Shown in pieces: positions 1-12,942 of a stretch of 64,000 bases of DNA. Positions within the stretch are counted from its first letter, which is position 1. The number at the start of each line of letters is the position of its first letter. The position numbers and the translations under genes are program-made. The DNA comes from Marsupella aquatica (taxonomy: Eukaryota; Marchantiophyta). Under the pieces are notes generated by a model, which saw only the letters and a program-made list of their open reading frames with translations, was not told the origin of the DNA and made no database searches. Where the stretch lies: contig OZ316898.1 in the NCBI GenBank assembly GCA_973895155.1, positions 7,378,001 to 7,442,000 of the forward strand, given 5' to 3'.

Positions 1-1045
1 TCCGTTGTTGACTCTAGGCTTTATACTTGGTCAAGTAAAGACTCAGGTCACTCATGGTTGGCTCTCACGTTTCATAATTACACCCTCCCTTGAGGTCTCC
101 TTCCTGAAGTGGTTGAATCATAATCTTTCAAGTCCATTGTGCAGAATCGCATGAGCCCACCTCCTGAAGCATGATTTTCAAGTTGTATCGTGTATAATCG
201 TATGAGCCCACGTCTTGAAGCATTCTTCTCATGTACTGTACTGATTCCAGTCTAACAGTTTGACAGATCCTTCGTCACCATCCTTTTGGCAGAGCAAGCA
301 AGCGACCTCATTGCCCTAGAAAGGGCTGTGGATTAATCCAAGTACGTGTACCGTATGTCCATGAGAACTGCATGCTTTTGTAGGTGGGGGAGTGTGAGCG
401 TGAGAAGTGTGCTCTTTGTCGTATAGAGCTTTTGTGTGGACAATGTTTTAAGATCTCTGGCATCCATTTGTAGATCCTCTGAAGTATCCATTTATGTCCA
501 CTGAGGAGGAAGTTAGATCTGATTTTTGGTCTGCTAGCTGTTGTTTACATGTGTAATTAGCGAATCCATAATGTTCTTCTTTGTAAGCATGAGGATAGAG
601 CTACGAATTTGTGAGAGAAAGAATCCGTCGTTGAGTTAAAGTTTTTGATCTTTGGCCCAAAATCCACAACGCCACGGATAAGCTCGATTGGGAACTTGCA
701 TTTATGACAGAAGACAGGAGCTCTAGTATACTAACGATAGCAGCGCATAACAAAGCAATCAGGCATCTGAGAATCTGGGAGTCCTCATCCTGTGTTAACT
801 TATTCCGAGCGTGTAAAATGCATCGGGATTGGCCAAACTATTTGTGATTCTCATTTTTTTACAAAAATTTGAATTTCTACATTCCACGTTAAATTTTCCT
901 GAGTCTAGGAGATGCTTAATTTACTTTGAAACCAGCCAACATTCTCCAGACTCTGAATTTGACGTCGTTGATGTAAAACATGGTACTTATCTCTTGCTGG
1001 TATGGGACCAGGAACACTGTGCTCGTGCGTGGAGAAGGTTCAGAG
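1..1045. other. Upstream intergenic region, no gene recognised
   Basis: No coding frame resembling a known protein is seen here. Positions 103 to about 211 hold an imperfect duplication built on a 'cctgaag ... cgtatgagcccac' unit. The rest is presumably the promoter and 5' leader of the enoyl-reductase gene that follows. No clear TATA box was assigned. Confidence 0.5.
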
Positions 1046-3429
1046 ATGTATCGAGCTATTGTTCAACGAGGCTTTAATGTGGCAGACCCAGAGTCCACCC
1101 TTGATTTGGCCAGCAAGCCTATTCCAACTGCAGAGCCTGGTTACGTGGTTGTTCACATCACTCTCCGACCAATAAATCCGACAGACTTGGTTGCTATTCG
1201 AACAGGCCGAATAGCCAAGTATTATGAGTATCCGGTGACTGTTGGCAGTGAAGGGTTTGGCATTGTTGAAACGGTAAGCCTTTGGTCTGGTTGCACCTGC
1301 TCTCGTCGGCTTTCCTTCTAGAAATATGGCCTAATTTTCGGCTTTTGGGCATAACCTGTAAACTGTATAAAAGAGTCAGTTCGAAATGTATCAGCATAAC
1401 AGTAATTACTTCACCTCTAGGAGTATATACCCATAGGGATCAAATGGTGCCTCTCTGCCACACATGACACGATCCTGATCAAAGCAAACCTGACATGATT
1501 TTTTATGCATCCCCCATTTATCAGCTAAGAAGTTGTAGTCGTGCATCCTAATCCATCTGCACCCTTTTTGTGCTCCCGACTCGTTCATCAGAAGAGTAAA
1601 AGACTGAGGGAAGTTTTTCGTCGATTGACTGGTCTTCCCTGAGATCGACAACAACGCCTTGCAATATCCTGTAAACTTCCGAATTTTTAAGGGCTCAAGT
1701 TCTGCCTTCTCCTGTTTTTCATAACTTCGACGTTGAGCTGCTGGGGTTTCTTTTATGAAGGGTCTTGTAATGTCTGTCATATGCTGGTGAATGCAGATTG
1801 GCGAGGGCGTAACTCTTGTGAAGCCTGGTCAAAGAGTAGTACCACTGATCTGGGATCAAATGAGAACAGGAAATGGCTCTTGGCAAGAGTTTGTCAGCCT
1901 GAAAGAGGATTTGGTAGTCTCAGTTCCTGATTCGATCCCAGATGAGGTCGCAGCCCAATTCGTAATCAACCCTTGGACGGCTATCGGCATGCTCGAAGAC
2001 CTGAATGTTCCCAAAGGAGAGTACTTCATTCAAACTGCTGCTGGATCTGTAATTGGCAGGTACGTCCAAAGGTCATGTTCTGTGGCTAGAGGCGAACAAG
2101 ATTGTCATTAGTTGGCCTGCATTTCATACCCCTCTACATATTGTTATGCAGCCAAAGTTGATTGCATATGGAACTAGAAAATAATTGAGACGAAGCTATA
2201 ATCTGGACGCGTTTTAAACAATTTTGGGGTATGCGAAATGAAGATACTGAAGCTCTGGTACCTGGATGCTGGTTAGGCAAATCATACAGCTTGCCAAGCA
2301 TTTAGAAATCAAATCAATCAACATAGTGAGACGCCCAGAGCAGAAGCAAGAGCTTCTTGCTTTGGGTGCAAATGAAGTTATATGCTCTACAACTGAAGGT
2401 GAGAATTTCCTCGAGCTTGCTTTTGAGAACTCGGTTTTTGGTTTGTAACATGCAATCACGTTTATTCGAAGGAAAGATTCACTGAAGAGATTAGAATCGA
2501 ACGATTCAACTTCCTCTCCTTACCAACGTACGATATTCACATTAAATTGTAGATTTTCGGCTGAATTTTGGTGAGGGTCCACCTTCAAATGGCTCATTAC
2601 ATAAGGAAATGTTCTCACAAAAGTGAAATAGAACTTTAGGACTTTCTTACTTAGGTTGTTCACTGTGAGTTCTGACCAGTGGCTAGTCCTCTGTTTCTAT
2701 GAATGCGAATGTGGGGAGATCAGTTGAAAGGAAGTATGCTAGAAAATTGGCCAACGAAATCAACTTCTTGTCATCGATTGATGTTTATCCTTAAGGCTGA
2801 TATTCTCTCCGACTACTATTCACAACTCGCGCTGTGTGCAGATGTCATCTCAAGAGTGAAACAGATTACCTCGAAAAAACTTGCATATGGTGCTCTTGAT
2901 GCAGTTGGTGGTGAACTCACACAGGTATGACTATTCAAACGAATCAGCTCAATTTCTTTTCGGTGAAGGGAATCTGTCTAGCCAAGAAGGTAATTTGAAT
3001 ATGTGGAAGTCCATACCTTGGGAGCATGTTAAGTGGTTGACGAGAATCTCAGCAGATTCTCTATCTGTTTGTGGTGTTTGTGGTATATGGATTCATTTTG
3101 TAACATGTTGATTCCAGGTAGTTACGGCGAGCGTGAGACGCAAAGGTCAGGTCTTCGTTTATGGCGTGTTGGAGTCCAACAATGCCTCCGTACGTATTAA
3201 TGATCTGTTCAGAGAGGTTTCGGTCACGGGCTGGATATTGTCTAACCGATGGGACGACAAGAAGTTGAGGGAAGGTCTTATCCAACAGACCTTGACATGT
3301 TTAGAGAAGAAGGTTTTTGAACCATTCGTTGGAGAGAAGTTTGATTTAGCAAACTTCAAGGATGCTATTAAGAGATCTGAAGATGTTGGACGTGGAGGCA
3401 AAGTCTTACTCGCCAGTGCACCAAGATAA
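1046..3429 (+). CDS. MECR/ETR-like enoyl reductase (zinc-free MDR superfamily), 5 exons
   Basis: Proposed exons are 1046-1273, 1797-2059, 2253-2398, 2842-2924 and 3118-3429, all with GT-AG introns and matching phases, giving 343 residues. The N-terminal half is a GroES-like fold with PINPTDL, YPVTVGSEGFG and WQEFVSL. The second half is a Rossmann fold with NPWTAIGML, QTAAGSVIG, INIVRRPEQKQELLALGA and LDAVGGE, ending in GGKVLLA. This order matches mitochondrial trans-2-enoyl-CoA/ACP reductase (MECR/ETR), which performs the last NADPH-dependent step of mitochondrial fatty-acid elongation. No zinc-binding cysteine cluster is visible, as expected for that branch. An in-frame ATG at 980 would add 22 residues; neither start gives an obvious mitochondrial presequence, so an upstream exon is possible. 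A quinone oxidoreductase-like relative of the same superfamily is the main alternative. Confidence 0.82.
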
Positions 3430-5847
3430 AAACCCAGCCTGCGATTGGAATTGTTGGAATATCGTTCTTAAGGAAGCTGAAGGCGTCAGACATGCTCGAA
3501 CGTTGTACCAAAAAAATCAATTTTGAAATTGATCATAGGTAGTCCCACAAATCAGTTGCTACTATCAATGATAGTAGCTGGGAATAAAAATACACGGTTA
3601 GTGCAATCGGTTTACAGATGTGGCTATCAAAATTATCCACATTCCAGCGTGCCATGATGGGCACCCCTAATTACGCTCCCAAACGGCATCAAAATTTGGC
3701 TTCTTCCAAATGTAGTTTACGAAGACATGCTTAGTTTTTAGGCAGACAAATCTAAGAAAAGTCTAACTTGACTATTACTGATTCACATCCGTGATTCAGA
3801 AAGATGTTTAGCCTTGACAAGTATTTACAGTGCTTAATTCCGATGTTTCGATCCGGTTTTGGAGATAAATAAGAACCTGGAAAATTGTACGCGGAAACAC
3901 GAAGGTCCATTACGGAACATGTGCTAGTTTCCCAGACTTTTGAACTACAGGGAGGTGTGTATCATCAGCAGAAACTGACGGTCTCGTGGTCTTTAGTTCC
4001 AGGAGTGCTGGTCCCAACTACAGGCGTAACTGAAGGTACACTCGAGAGAAAGTGAGCGAGGTTGGGAAGAAATTTGAGAAAAATAATGGTATTACAATGT
4101 TAGGGCTCTGAAGTCCACTTTGTGAATGACCAATATATGGTTTCTTTCCGTTCATTCAATTCCATTTCCACGCGGATTTCTTCGATTGAATTCTTAAAAT
4201 ATAGAGCGACCAATCAAATGTTTAGTTGAGGTGCTAAGGAGCGCTGAGAAGGATTCTTACTAATTATGATGGTCCAGAGGTCCTGCATGGAAACCTGTGT
4301 CCTATTGCTTCAATCGTGGACCTTCCTTTTCCCAGAAGAAGCACAGAACCCTGTCCTTAGAACACCTCCGGACAGGACTCTCGTTATCTTTTAAACCGTA
4401 TAAAACGTGGACTGAATGCATAACGAAACAAGAGTGAGACAGTAGATCCTCCTGGAAACCAAGACAGAATTACATGAATGGGTAGCTGATTCCTGGTCCC
4501 TGACAAGAACTGTAACCAGAATGGAGCGAAGTACGATAAAGTTCACGAACATAACAAAAAGATAAGCTCAAATGATTCATTTCTGAAATTCTTATCAGAT
4601 GGTGAATACCTCATTTGGGAGGTAGTGCCATGTAACGGAACACCTCCACACACCCACCTGAGAATCCCAGGCACTTCGTCTAGAATAATCTCATACACGG
4701 AATTCCATTGAGTTTACTTGAATCGAATTAAATTTTGAATTCCCTTGAGCCCAGTCGGGCATGGAATATAGAGTGACTAGAAGTTCAATTGAGTTGACAT
4801 GAATCGAATTAAATTTTGAAATCCCTTGAGCCCAATAGGGCATGGAATATAGGGTGAACATAAACCCCACCCCATCTCACTACCTCCCACAAAGAACAAC
4901 GACCACCTAAACCTCTTCCACTCAATTTGACGGCGTCAACCGACCCGAGGAACGTTGCTCATTTCCTCTTTTTCTAGAACCTAAAAAACTTCAGCATCCA
5001 GTACCATATGGACGTCGGGATAGCTATGGATCCCAAGAAATACTTATCGTGTGTAGAGGAAAGGATTGGCGAAGTAGAGCACTTGTCACGGTATGATCTG
5101 CTTGTCCAAATGCTTGAGAACTACTAAATATATGCAGTGTACGAGTTATTGGTTGATGCTCTATTCTCCCCCCTCCCAGTTGCTCCACCTGCAAATTCAA
5201 CCTCCCAACCGTCAATCAACTTGACTACTCTCTCCACATACAGTATGATGTTTTCCTCGCCAGCTCTCACCACATCTCTCGGCTCTGGACGAGCAGATTT
5301 CTACATTAATTTAAATACCCTTGGTAACAGCAGTGTGATTTTTTTGAGATAGAAACATCCATACCTCAAGGCCTAGGGTCTTTAGTTCTGCATAAGTGGC
5401 CTCCAGAATGTCCGAATGATAGGCCAATACCTTCGACCCTCTTACCACCTGGCAAATAAAAACATGTCGTTGGGAGCAGCCCACTTAAGTAGAGATAAGG
5501 GATTGAAATAAATTCTGGATTATTGAATTATAGACGTTATTTGGATTGGAATGCAGAGTTAGTGGAGGCATCCCTTACAAGTTGCTGGTTTCCCTCCTTG
5601 TCACTTGTTCGCATCAAAACATACTTGAAAGTCCCTGGAGTTGATACCCAGAACCAGGCAAGAGAAGTCAGCACGACAGGGCTTGGTGAAGTGTCATTTA
5701 AACTGGGCTAAAACAAACATCATGTATTGAACTTCCTCTAAGCCTGCGAGCCAGATAGAGATGGTCACAGCCCACAAATCCTCTTATGGTTTTGGGCTTT
5801 CACCGATCGGACATTAAATAATGAACATACATAGTGGTCCTTTTCTT
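3430..5847. other. Intergenic region with one tandem duplication
   Basis: No convincing gene is seen. The region lies between the convergent 3' ends of the enoyl reductase (+) and the Nudix gene (-). A last exon of the Nudix gene could lie here if its final reading frame is actually spliced. A duplicated unit is annotated separately at 4703-4856. Confidence 0.5.
4703..4856. repeat. Two-copy tandem duplication, period about 81 bp
   Basis: Copy 1 (4703-4776) and copy 2 (4784-4856) share 'gaatcgaattaaattttgaa', then 'cccttgagccca' and 'gggcatggaatatag', with a few substitutions. No coding content. Confidence 0.85.
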
Positions 5848-8800
5848 CTATGGGATCCCTTCAGAAACTGGCCCCCCACCAGACAACTCAAATGACTTAT
5901 TGCACTTCGCAAATGCGAAGCAAAAGAGTGCTCCACTAGCAAAGCACAACCAAAAACCGGCTTCATCTGAAATTAGGGTGATAAAACTCAAACCTTCATC
6001 AATGTCCACTGTTGGGACATCGCTACCGGCCCATTGCGGACCAGGATCTTCTGTGGCCCATGCTTTCAGAAGATAATTTGATATTGAAAATTTTCCAGGT
6101 AGGCTAAATTCTTGACCATGTAGTAAAGTTTGTCCGAGAACTCTGGATTTCACGAACGTTCTATGTACCCACCTTACGTCCTGCACGCAACAGTATTTTA
6201 ATGGGCTTGAGGATGCAGGATAGGAAATTACAGTGTAAATTTCTCCAGAGAAGCACATCATAAACCATGGAATTGGAACATCCAACAGAAATGCTAAGAT
6301 AAGTACTTTAACTGCCGAAAACGTATGTGAGAAGAAATTGACAACAATCTTGTTAGGAATAGATCCCCGATCTTATCAAACGTTATCAAGGATTTCACAA
6401 CCGAAAAAGAGCTTGTACTTTAATTACCTCTAACTCTTTTGCATCCGCTGTTAATTTAGGTAGGGCATTCACTTCGTCAACTTCAGGAACCAGGTCTACT
6501 CCAACAGATATGACCTGCCCATGAGGTGGAGCCAAGGCGTTGTAATGTTCAATGTGTTGTGGCTTTACTGCACCCCTGAATCCAACCATAACAGATGACG
6601 GAAACGGCCAAGGTTGGCTGGCTGCATACCTGACACATCAATAGAGGACAGCAACGATTTGTTGAGAAATATTTGAAAGTAGAAGTATTTTGGAAGAGTA
6701 AGTGAAGTCATTTCAAAAAGTAATTGGCAACCTTGTGATTTGTACCATTATCGATAACTTCAGATCGAATCTCAATTTGGAACTACCCGCTGTCCAGGCT
6801 TGATTTTACCACTGTTTTGAAGTGAACTTTACCTCACACTACTTACATCAATGTCAACCCCTGCCTCTTCCTTGACTTCCCTGGCCACTGCCTTTTCAAA
6901 ACTCTCGCCAATTTCAACAAAACCTGCCAAAACTGAGTAGCGACCAGCTTCCCATCTAGCCTGCAAGAAGTCATGTCTCTAACTTAAATCTGAGTGATCC
7001 AGATACATCATCCAGGATCCCAACAAGTCGCATGTTCTCATTTACTCTAGCGGTAGGGTTTCCTGCATGTTCAATTAATACAAGTCTAGACGATTGTTGT
7101 ACGAGTATCCCTGTAGCTTGAATGGGACTATCATCACGTGTAGAACCCGGAAATCACAGTCAAAAGGTACAGTCAAATTGAACGTCACCTGTCGTCCAAG
7201 GAGAACATAATTCCCCGAAGTGATCAGCATTATAACAGCTGGATCCTGTAGAGGCCAACGACGACCATAGGCTAAACATGTCATTACTGAAGGTGGCACA
7301 CCGGTTGTCAGTAAGCGTGAAGTCTTCCTTAGCGAATCAAAATCATCGACAGATAGTTCAATGTTACGTGGTCAAGCATAGCACAGGGACCCTTCTCACC
7401 ATATAACTTCTAGCATAGTCAAGATTTCCAAAAATTCTGGGAGAAAAAACAACTTAAGCATAGATTTGACTGTTATATACAGTATACCATGCGCGGATAA
7501 GACAACCTTCCACAGGTTTCTGCAGAGCATTGTAAGGAGTGACCCCCCTCCTTAGGCACCATCTTTGACCCGCAATGCCCACAATGCCTCTGCATAAAAA
7601 AGACCAGATTTACCACTTTCAGATCCACAAGAGTCCCCAAATCTGGTTTACTGCATTGCGATTGTTACAATACTTGCGTGACTTTGTAAAAACGATATGT
7701 ACGGGTGTACTTGATAGACCTCAAGTGGAGATAATAACTCCGTCAGAAACAGGAACGATTAAAAAACACTCACATTTCGGGAATGCCACTCAACCATTCC
7801 CCTGGCATAGGCTAATAGTCCAGCGTCAGAGGCATCTTCTATTCCATATCTCCGGACATCCACCCATTCTACTCCTTCGTCTAGCTGTATAGCATCTGTA
7901 CTGCTGCAAAACAGCGCAATTAGGCTACAATATCCATATTCAAATCAAAGGCTTTCAAGAGTTTGTTTGCATATCATTAGCACATCTTGCATTCACCACC
8001 TAATGCTAATTATAATGCCCAATTATGAAGTGGAACAGAACTGGGAAAATCACCCCACTTAATCTAATATCCACCAAAAGTAGACAGGCTGTGATGCTAA
8101 CTTATTACACCGATTAAGTCGAAGGACAAGCGTGACTCGATTTATACAGGGCTTGTCCCAAACTTGTAGGAACATAAGAGCCAATAATTATACACAAAAT
8201 AGGCGCATCTTGCTCCCAACCTGTTTCGAGTCCTTTCTTCAGAGCGACTGCGAATATGGGGATTTTCTCGTTCTTTGATAGGCCAAGGAATATAGGCTCG
8301 TGATGATCAAGCCTTTGGAGGGCAGATGGCTGAAGAAAGACAGCCATTCCATGTTTTGCCAAACTCTTGTTCTCCAGTACCGGGACAACCTGCAAAGAGG
8401 TATTCAGAATCAAAACCAGGGTACAGAGTAGAGTAGTAGATGACCAGACAGTCCATGGGCTCACCAGTCGGCCCAGGAACTCACATTAAGCAAAAGGAAA
8501 CAAGAGACAAGTATTAGTTCTTTAGAGTCTCAATTTGACAGAAAAAAATGATCTTCTAGCACAAACTTGCAGATGATAGTGACTTACAAGGGTATTCTCT
8601 TGAGAAAAAGCATCAGCGAGCCATGCTGCATCTGTACGATGCTCTCCTGCCCGCTCAGCACCAATCTCCGAAAAGAAGACTCCCTGTTCAATGAAAGTTT
8701 AGTCAAAGATAATCGCCGAAACTGGATGCTTTTAACATATCTACCTGATTCCTTCAATCGCATATTCACGGCAACTATTATTACCTCATTGGATTCAAGG

Positions 8801-10577
8801 GCGGTAACTTGCGCTGCTGCGACATGTATTCTCCTCTGTTCTCTCCATATTTTGAGAGCTGGATGTTGTTCTGATTTATGGACATAGATAAAACAAGAGT
8901 GAGCCTTCACTTAAGTTGCTTTAGAGATTTGTCACATCATGAATCAAATAACCGGAATAAAAAAATAAACACACAAGAGAGCTTTGCAAGAATACTAACA
9001 TGGCGGCAGACTAATAATGTCTGCAGCACTGCTGAGACGCCTTAACGTTTTTTAAACATCTTTTACACTTTAAGATGCTAAAATTAAACTATAGTTTTGT
9101 GGAGCATTTCGATACAAACGATAGTCTTGCGAGAAACAGGAAAGCGCAACCAGATCTATACAAAACCCAACTTAGCTATCATTATTGACTTCAAAGAAAA
9201 CTGGTTGTCCCCTGCTCAGACAAGTCAATGGAAAGCCTAGGAGCTTCTGCTAGGCACACAAATTTGAACCATTTGTCTCGCTTATGCCACATATGTTTGA
9301 TAGTATGAGTTGCTGCCTTTAACCAGAATAACAGTACCAAACATGTAAAAAGTTGTCCTGGAATATACCTTCTTGAGGAAAAAAAGATGCGTGGTGGAGC
9401 TAATGCGTGATCTAGTGACAGAACGCCTAAAACTGGACTTTCCTGAACGGAATTATTCAACTGAAATTTCTCTTCAAAGTCTAAAGACACGGCATGCAGC
9501 TAGCCCCAAATATCAGTGCTTCTCAAACATATATAATCATCTCATTTAATGAATAACGACGTCAAATAACAGCAAAGAGAACCAGAGCATTGCTTCAAGC
9601 AATTCTCTTGCGTCGGCTCGTTAAAGATACTATCCGTGTTTATCACGTTTGCATGTGGGGAGCCCAAGCAATAGAATTAGAGACACAATAGTCATGGAAT
9701 ATTTCTGACTTGTACAGCCAGTAAGTCCCCCGGACTTCATGGATATTGCTTGGAACAATGCTGAGTCTTTCAAGTCCAGGTTTACTGAACTTCTTGTATA
9801 TAAAATCATCCTGGCATCCATTGAACTTGTAGAGCGTAACCTAACTCCTCTCTTAGAATTCTAATTAGGAATAGACTCTGCCGTTGGTCTGGTCTGCAGA
9901 AGCCAGCATGGACGATCCTTGTGGGCTGTAGCAGTTGAGTTTTCGAATTGCAGAGAATCCAACACTGTCTTTGGCATTGTTACTTGTCCGCACGAGTGAA
10001 TGAATAACAATAGACTCTCCGCCATTCAGCTAGGAGGACTTTTCGAAGGAAATTTCTGAGCTGGGCTGTTACCGAGATTTACATTCTGGTGATGACCTTA
10101 CGAACAGCAGTGTTCTTAATTTAAAGAAACCACATTTCCAATCAGCAGTGATCTTAATTTAAAGAAACCACATTTCCAAACTGCAGTGATCTTAATTCAA
10201 AGAAACCACATTTCCCTGGAGAGAAATTACTAAAATCAGGTTTTGCACTAGATGGTTTATAAAATCATGGCACGCAAATCATAGTAGGAACGAGCGACGA
10301 TGCAACAACCGCGTCTGAGTAAAATACTCTTTTTACTCTCTTCTAACACAGTACACTGAGGCAATTCACTCGTCAGTAGTTTGAACTGACCTCTGGTGAG
10401 CTTCACCCGGCGACTTCGACGATCCTCTCTGCCCAATTGGGCACCTCTTCTGCTGCCCATACAGAATGCGGAGATTCGACAAAGAGGGCGCCAATTTCCC
10501 ATTAAGGCGGGCCTCTGCTGGAGCGAAAAAATAGCCCTTCCGCAAGACATGGCAGCCAGACTCAGAACGCCCACCAT
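5848..10577 (-). CDS. NADH pyrophosphatase-type Nudix hydrolase (NudC / NUDT12-NUDT19 family), 10 exons
   Basis: Exons in coding order: 10391-10577, 9369-9442, 8588-8683, 8196-8389, 7774-7903, 7488-7589, 7189-7245, 6833-6960, 6428-6629, 5848-6180; every phase agrees and the sum is 500 residues. Visible parts: a basic, transit-peptide-like N-terminus (exon 1); the NUDT N-terminal domain ([19 protein letters not shown]); [15 protein letters not shown] followed by a zinc ribbon with HCGHCG and CSAETCG; YPRM-DPAVIML; the Nudix box GFVEIGE...REVKEEAGV, which fits GX5EX7REUXEEXGU exactly; then SQPWPFPSS, the NADH-pyrophosphatase signature region. Such enzymes cleave NAD(P)H or related dinucleotides in peroxisomes, mitochondria or plastids. 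Exons 1-2 and the 8196 donor are less certain. The last exon reads into a hydrophobic tail ending GIP with no PTS1, so a donor near its GATGAAG and a further exon are possible. Confidence 0.85.
10103..10215. repeat. Three tandem copies of a 38-bp unit
   Basis: Copies at 10103-10139, 10140-10177 and 10178-10215 share 'gcagtg(a/t)tcttaatt(t/c)aaag' followed by 'aaaccacatttcc'. In the proposed gene model they sit inside intron 1 of the Nudix gene. Confidence 0.9.
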
Positions 10578-10889
10578 GTTACCGTACTACTCTCCTCCAC
10601 AATGTGCTACCCGCCTGCCTGCGTGCTAACATGCCCACCTTGAAACAAACCACCGCCGGTCTTGACTTTCAACAAACCATTTCAAGTGGGTTCAAGCCAT
10701 CACCACTCAATTTCGGAATTGAAATTGTAGATGGGCACAGAGACTTCAGTCGTGTAGACTATTTATCCCAAAGAACTCGCTGGATGACGAGAAGTTGGTC
10801 TCTCAGTTCGCTCTCTCAACCTCTGAAGCCCAAATGAGTGCCCAATCTAACTCCAAAAAGGTTCATTGTGGCAACCCTTCTTTAGTTTC

Positions 10890-10975
10890 TTTCAAGGCTT
10901 GTAGAAGTGCCTGTGTGTGTGTGGTGTGTGTGTGTGTGTTCTTTCAAGGCTTGTAGAAGTGCCTGTGTGTGTGTG

Positions 10976-11020
<45 letters not shown>

Positions 11021-11022
11021 CA
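10890..11022. repeat. Duplicated segment with GT and GA microsatellites
   Basis: The unit 'tttcaaggcttgtagaagtg' plus 'cctgtgtgtgtgtggtgtg' occurs twice in succession, and the second copy runs into a (GT)n tract and then a (GA)n tract. Translations of this tract in any frame are low-complexity artefacts. Confidence 0.9.
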
Positions 11023-12302
11023 GAACGTTAAACTGGCTGGGAAACTTACAAAGGTGAAGCGGACCACGATGGATGGAAGCATTCTTCAACGTGGAGCTCT
11101 TCTGTCCTCCTGCTCTCCCCTCCATCTCTGTGGGGATGAATCTCAACTATTTTGGTCATCATGCATTCAGTACCTTTGTTATCAAATGCGAAAGGGACAT
11201 TGAAATGAAACTCTATATAATTATGGTCATAATGCTTTAGAGTACTACTTTGACCACTCCCATCATAGCCTAAAAAATGAGTGACCTTAAAATCTGCTGA
11301 GAAGTTGCTTAACCCAAAAAAATACCAGGTGAGTTATCTCTTCTTGTCCTCCTGGACCAAGCTGGTCTCTACTACTTCAAAGCTAATTAGGTTTGTCCTA
11401 TTGTGAATTAAGTTGGTCTTATTGTAAACTATGGGTGACTTAGGGGAAAACACCTCTGGGAGATCACAGTTTCACCGAGGCATTGAAGGCCCACTAGTTG
11501 ATTTAGATGTAGAACAGTAACTCAACGTGAACTCAGATCTAAATGCTGGTTGACTCATCCAGTTTCAGCCACTTTATGCAGAACTCTATCCACTGCGCAT
11601 TTGTTCTCAAAGGGGAAGGGACGTATTAGGGGGGGGTATGAACTATATATAACAAGGAATCAACTACAAATGAGGACCAAGAGAGATCAGAATTTGGGAT
11701 GCAAAATGAAGGCTTAACGTCTTCAAGCCATTCTAAAGACATCCACCAAATGAGGTGAGAATGGGACATGGGAAACCTCTCATAGCAGAATGAGAGGCAT
11801 AAAGCATCACAACTCCAATTGTTGAGTGGCGGGGAGACTCTCAACAATAATTGGGGGATGTGAAATCAGTAGAGTTTGCAGTAAAGTTGGAAAGAAGTGA
11901 GTCTTGGTATTCCTCAAGTGCTCTTGTAGGGTGTTTTTTTTTGGGGGGGGGAGGTCACTATTTGTAGGCACCCCACATCATGGGAAGGACTTTGTATTTT
12001 CTGTGTACTCTCATCAACTTAAAATAAGTACCTCCAAAGCAATTATAGGTTGAAATGTGTGAATCAAGATAAAACATGCTTGAAAGACTCAAGAGTGCTG
12101 AAAGACATTCATAGTGTATGTTACCTCTGAGCCCTAGTTATTACATAGGTGATTGAAATGAATCCAGCAGTCAAACTAAAACCAAAGGAGCTGTCTGTAA
12201 CTGAGCCAGCATTTGTATTCTCAGATTTAGACTCAAATGTTGACTTAGCTCAGTGCACTCTAGCTCAGATCCAGACTTCTCTGTCAGTTGGCTCAGTTTA
12301 GT

Positions 12303-12491
12303 CCAGCAGTCAATCTAGACAGGAAGGAGTGGACTGGGTCTGAGCTTGACTTTAGCTCAGGTCCAGCCATCAATCTTGATGGAAGGAGTGGTGTGGGTCT
12401 GATCAGGCTATTGCACAATCAGATTCAGACTCCATTGTTGACTTAGCTCTATCCAGCAGTCAGTTGCACCTGAAGGAGGGGTCTGGGTCTG
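12303..12491. repeat. Degenerate three-copy repeat
   Basis: Three related blocks at 12303-12343, 12363-12402 and 12452-12491 each start 'ccagc(a/c)(g/a)tca' and end 'gggtctga', with 'gaaggag(t/g)gg' between. Confidence 0.75.
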
Positions 12492-12942
12492 AGGCAACTG
12501 CCCCTCTGTGGTAGGATCTGTGTAGAACTCTTTTAGACAGGACTTCAAATAACTAGGTGTGACAATCCTTCAGCAAAAGGTTTTGCAAAAGGAATTTTAG
12601 GAACAAGACATGGCTTTAAATGACAAGATGTGGCAGTCCTTCAACGAAAGCTTTTTTCAGAAGGAATTAGGAACTCTAATCCGTTTTTGCATATGGTTTT
12701 CTAACATTCAAGTTGGCAAGCCTAACTGTTGCTCAATGCCTCCCCTTGCAACCATTGCATGCCCTTGCCTTGGGGTTATTTTGCCCACTCCATGTTCTGC
12801 CGGTTGATCTCTTATGCACTGCCTGTCATGGACAAGGCACAGTTGTGGCATGAACCCTGCAGGAGCCTCACCCTCCCAGTGATCTTGGGGTTTGCACCAG
12901 ACTTGGGTTTGGCTTAATTGTAAAGCATAGTGTAAACGTTAA

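Noticed and set aside
10892-11203. Frames rich in His-Thr or Cys-Val and Arg-Glu
   Set aside because: They are translations of the GT and GA microsatellites.
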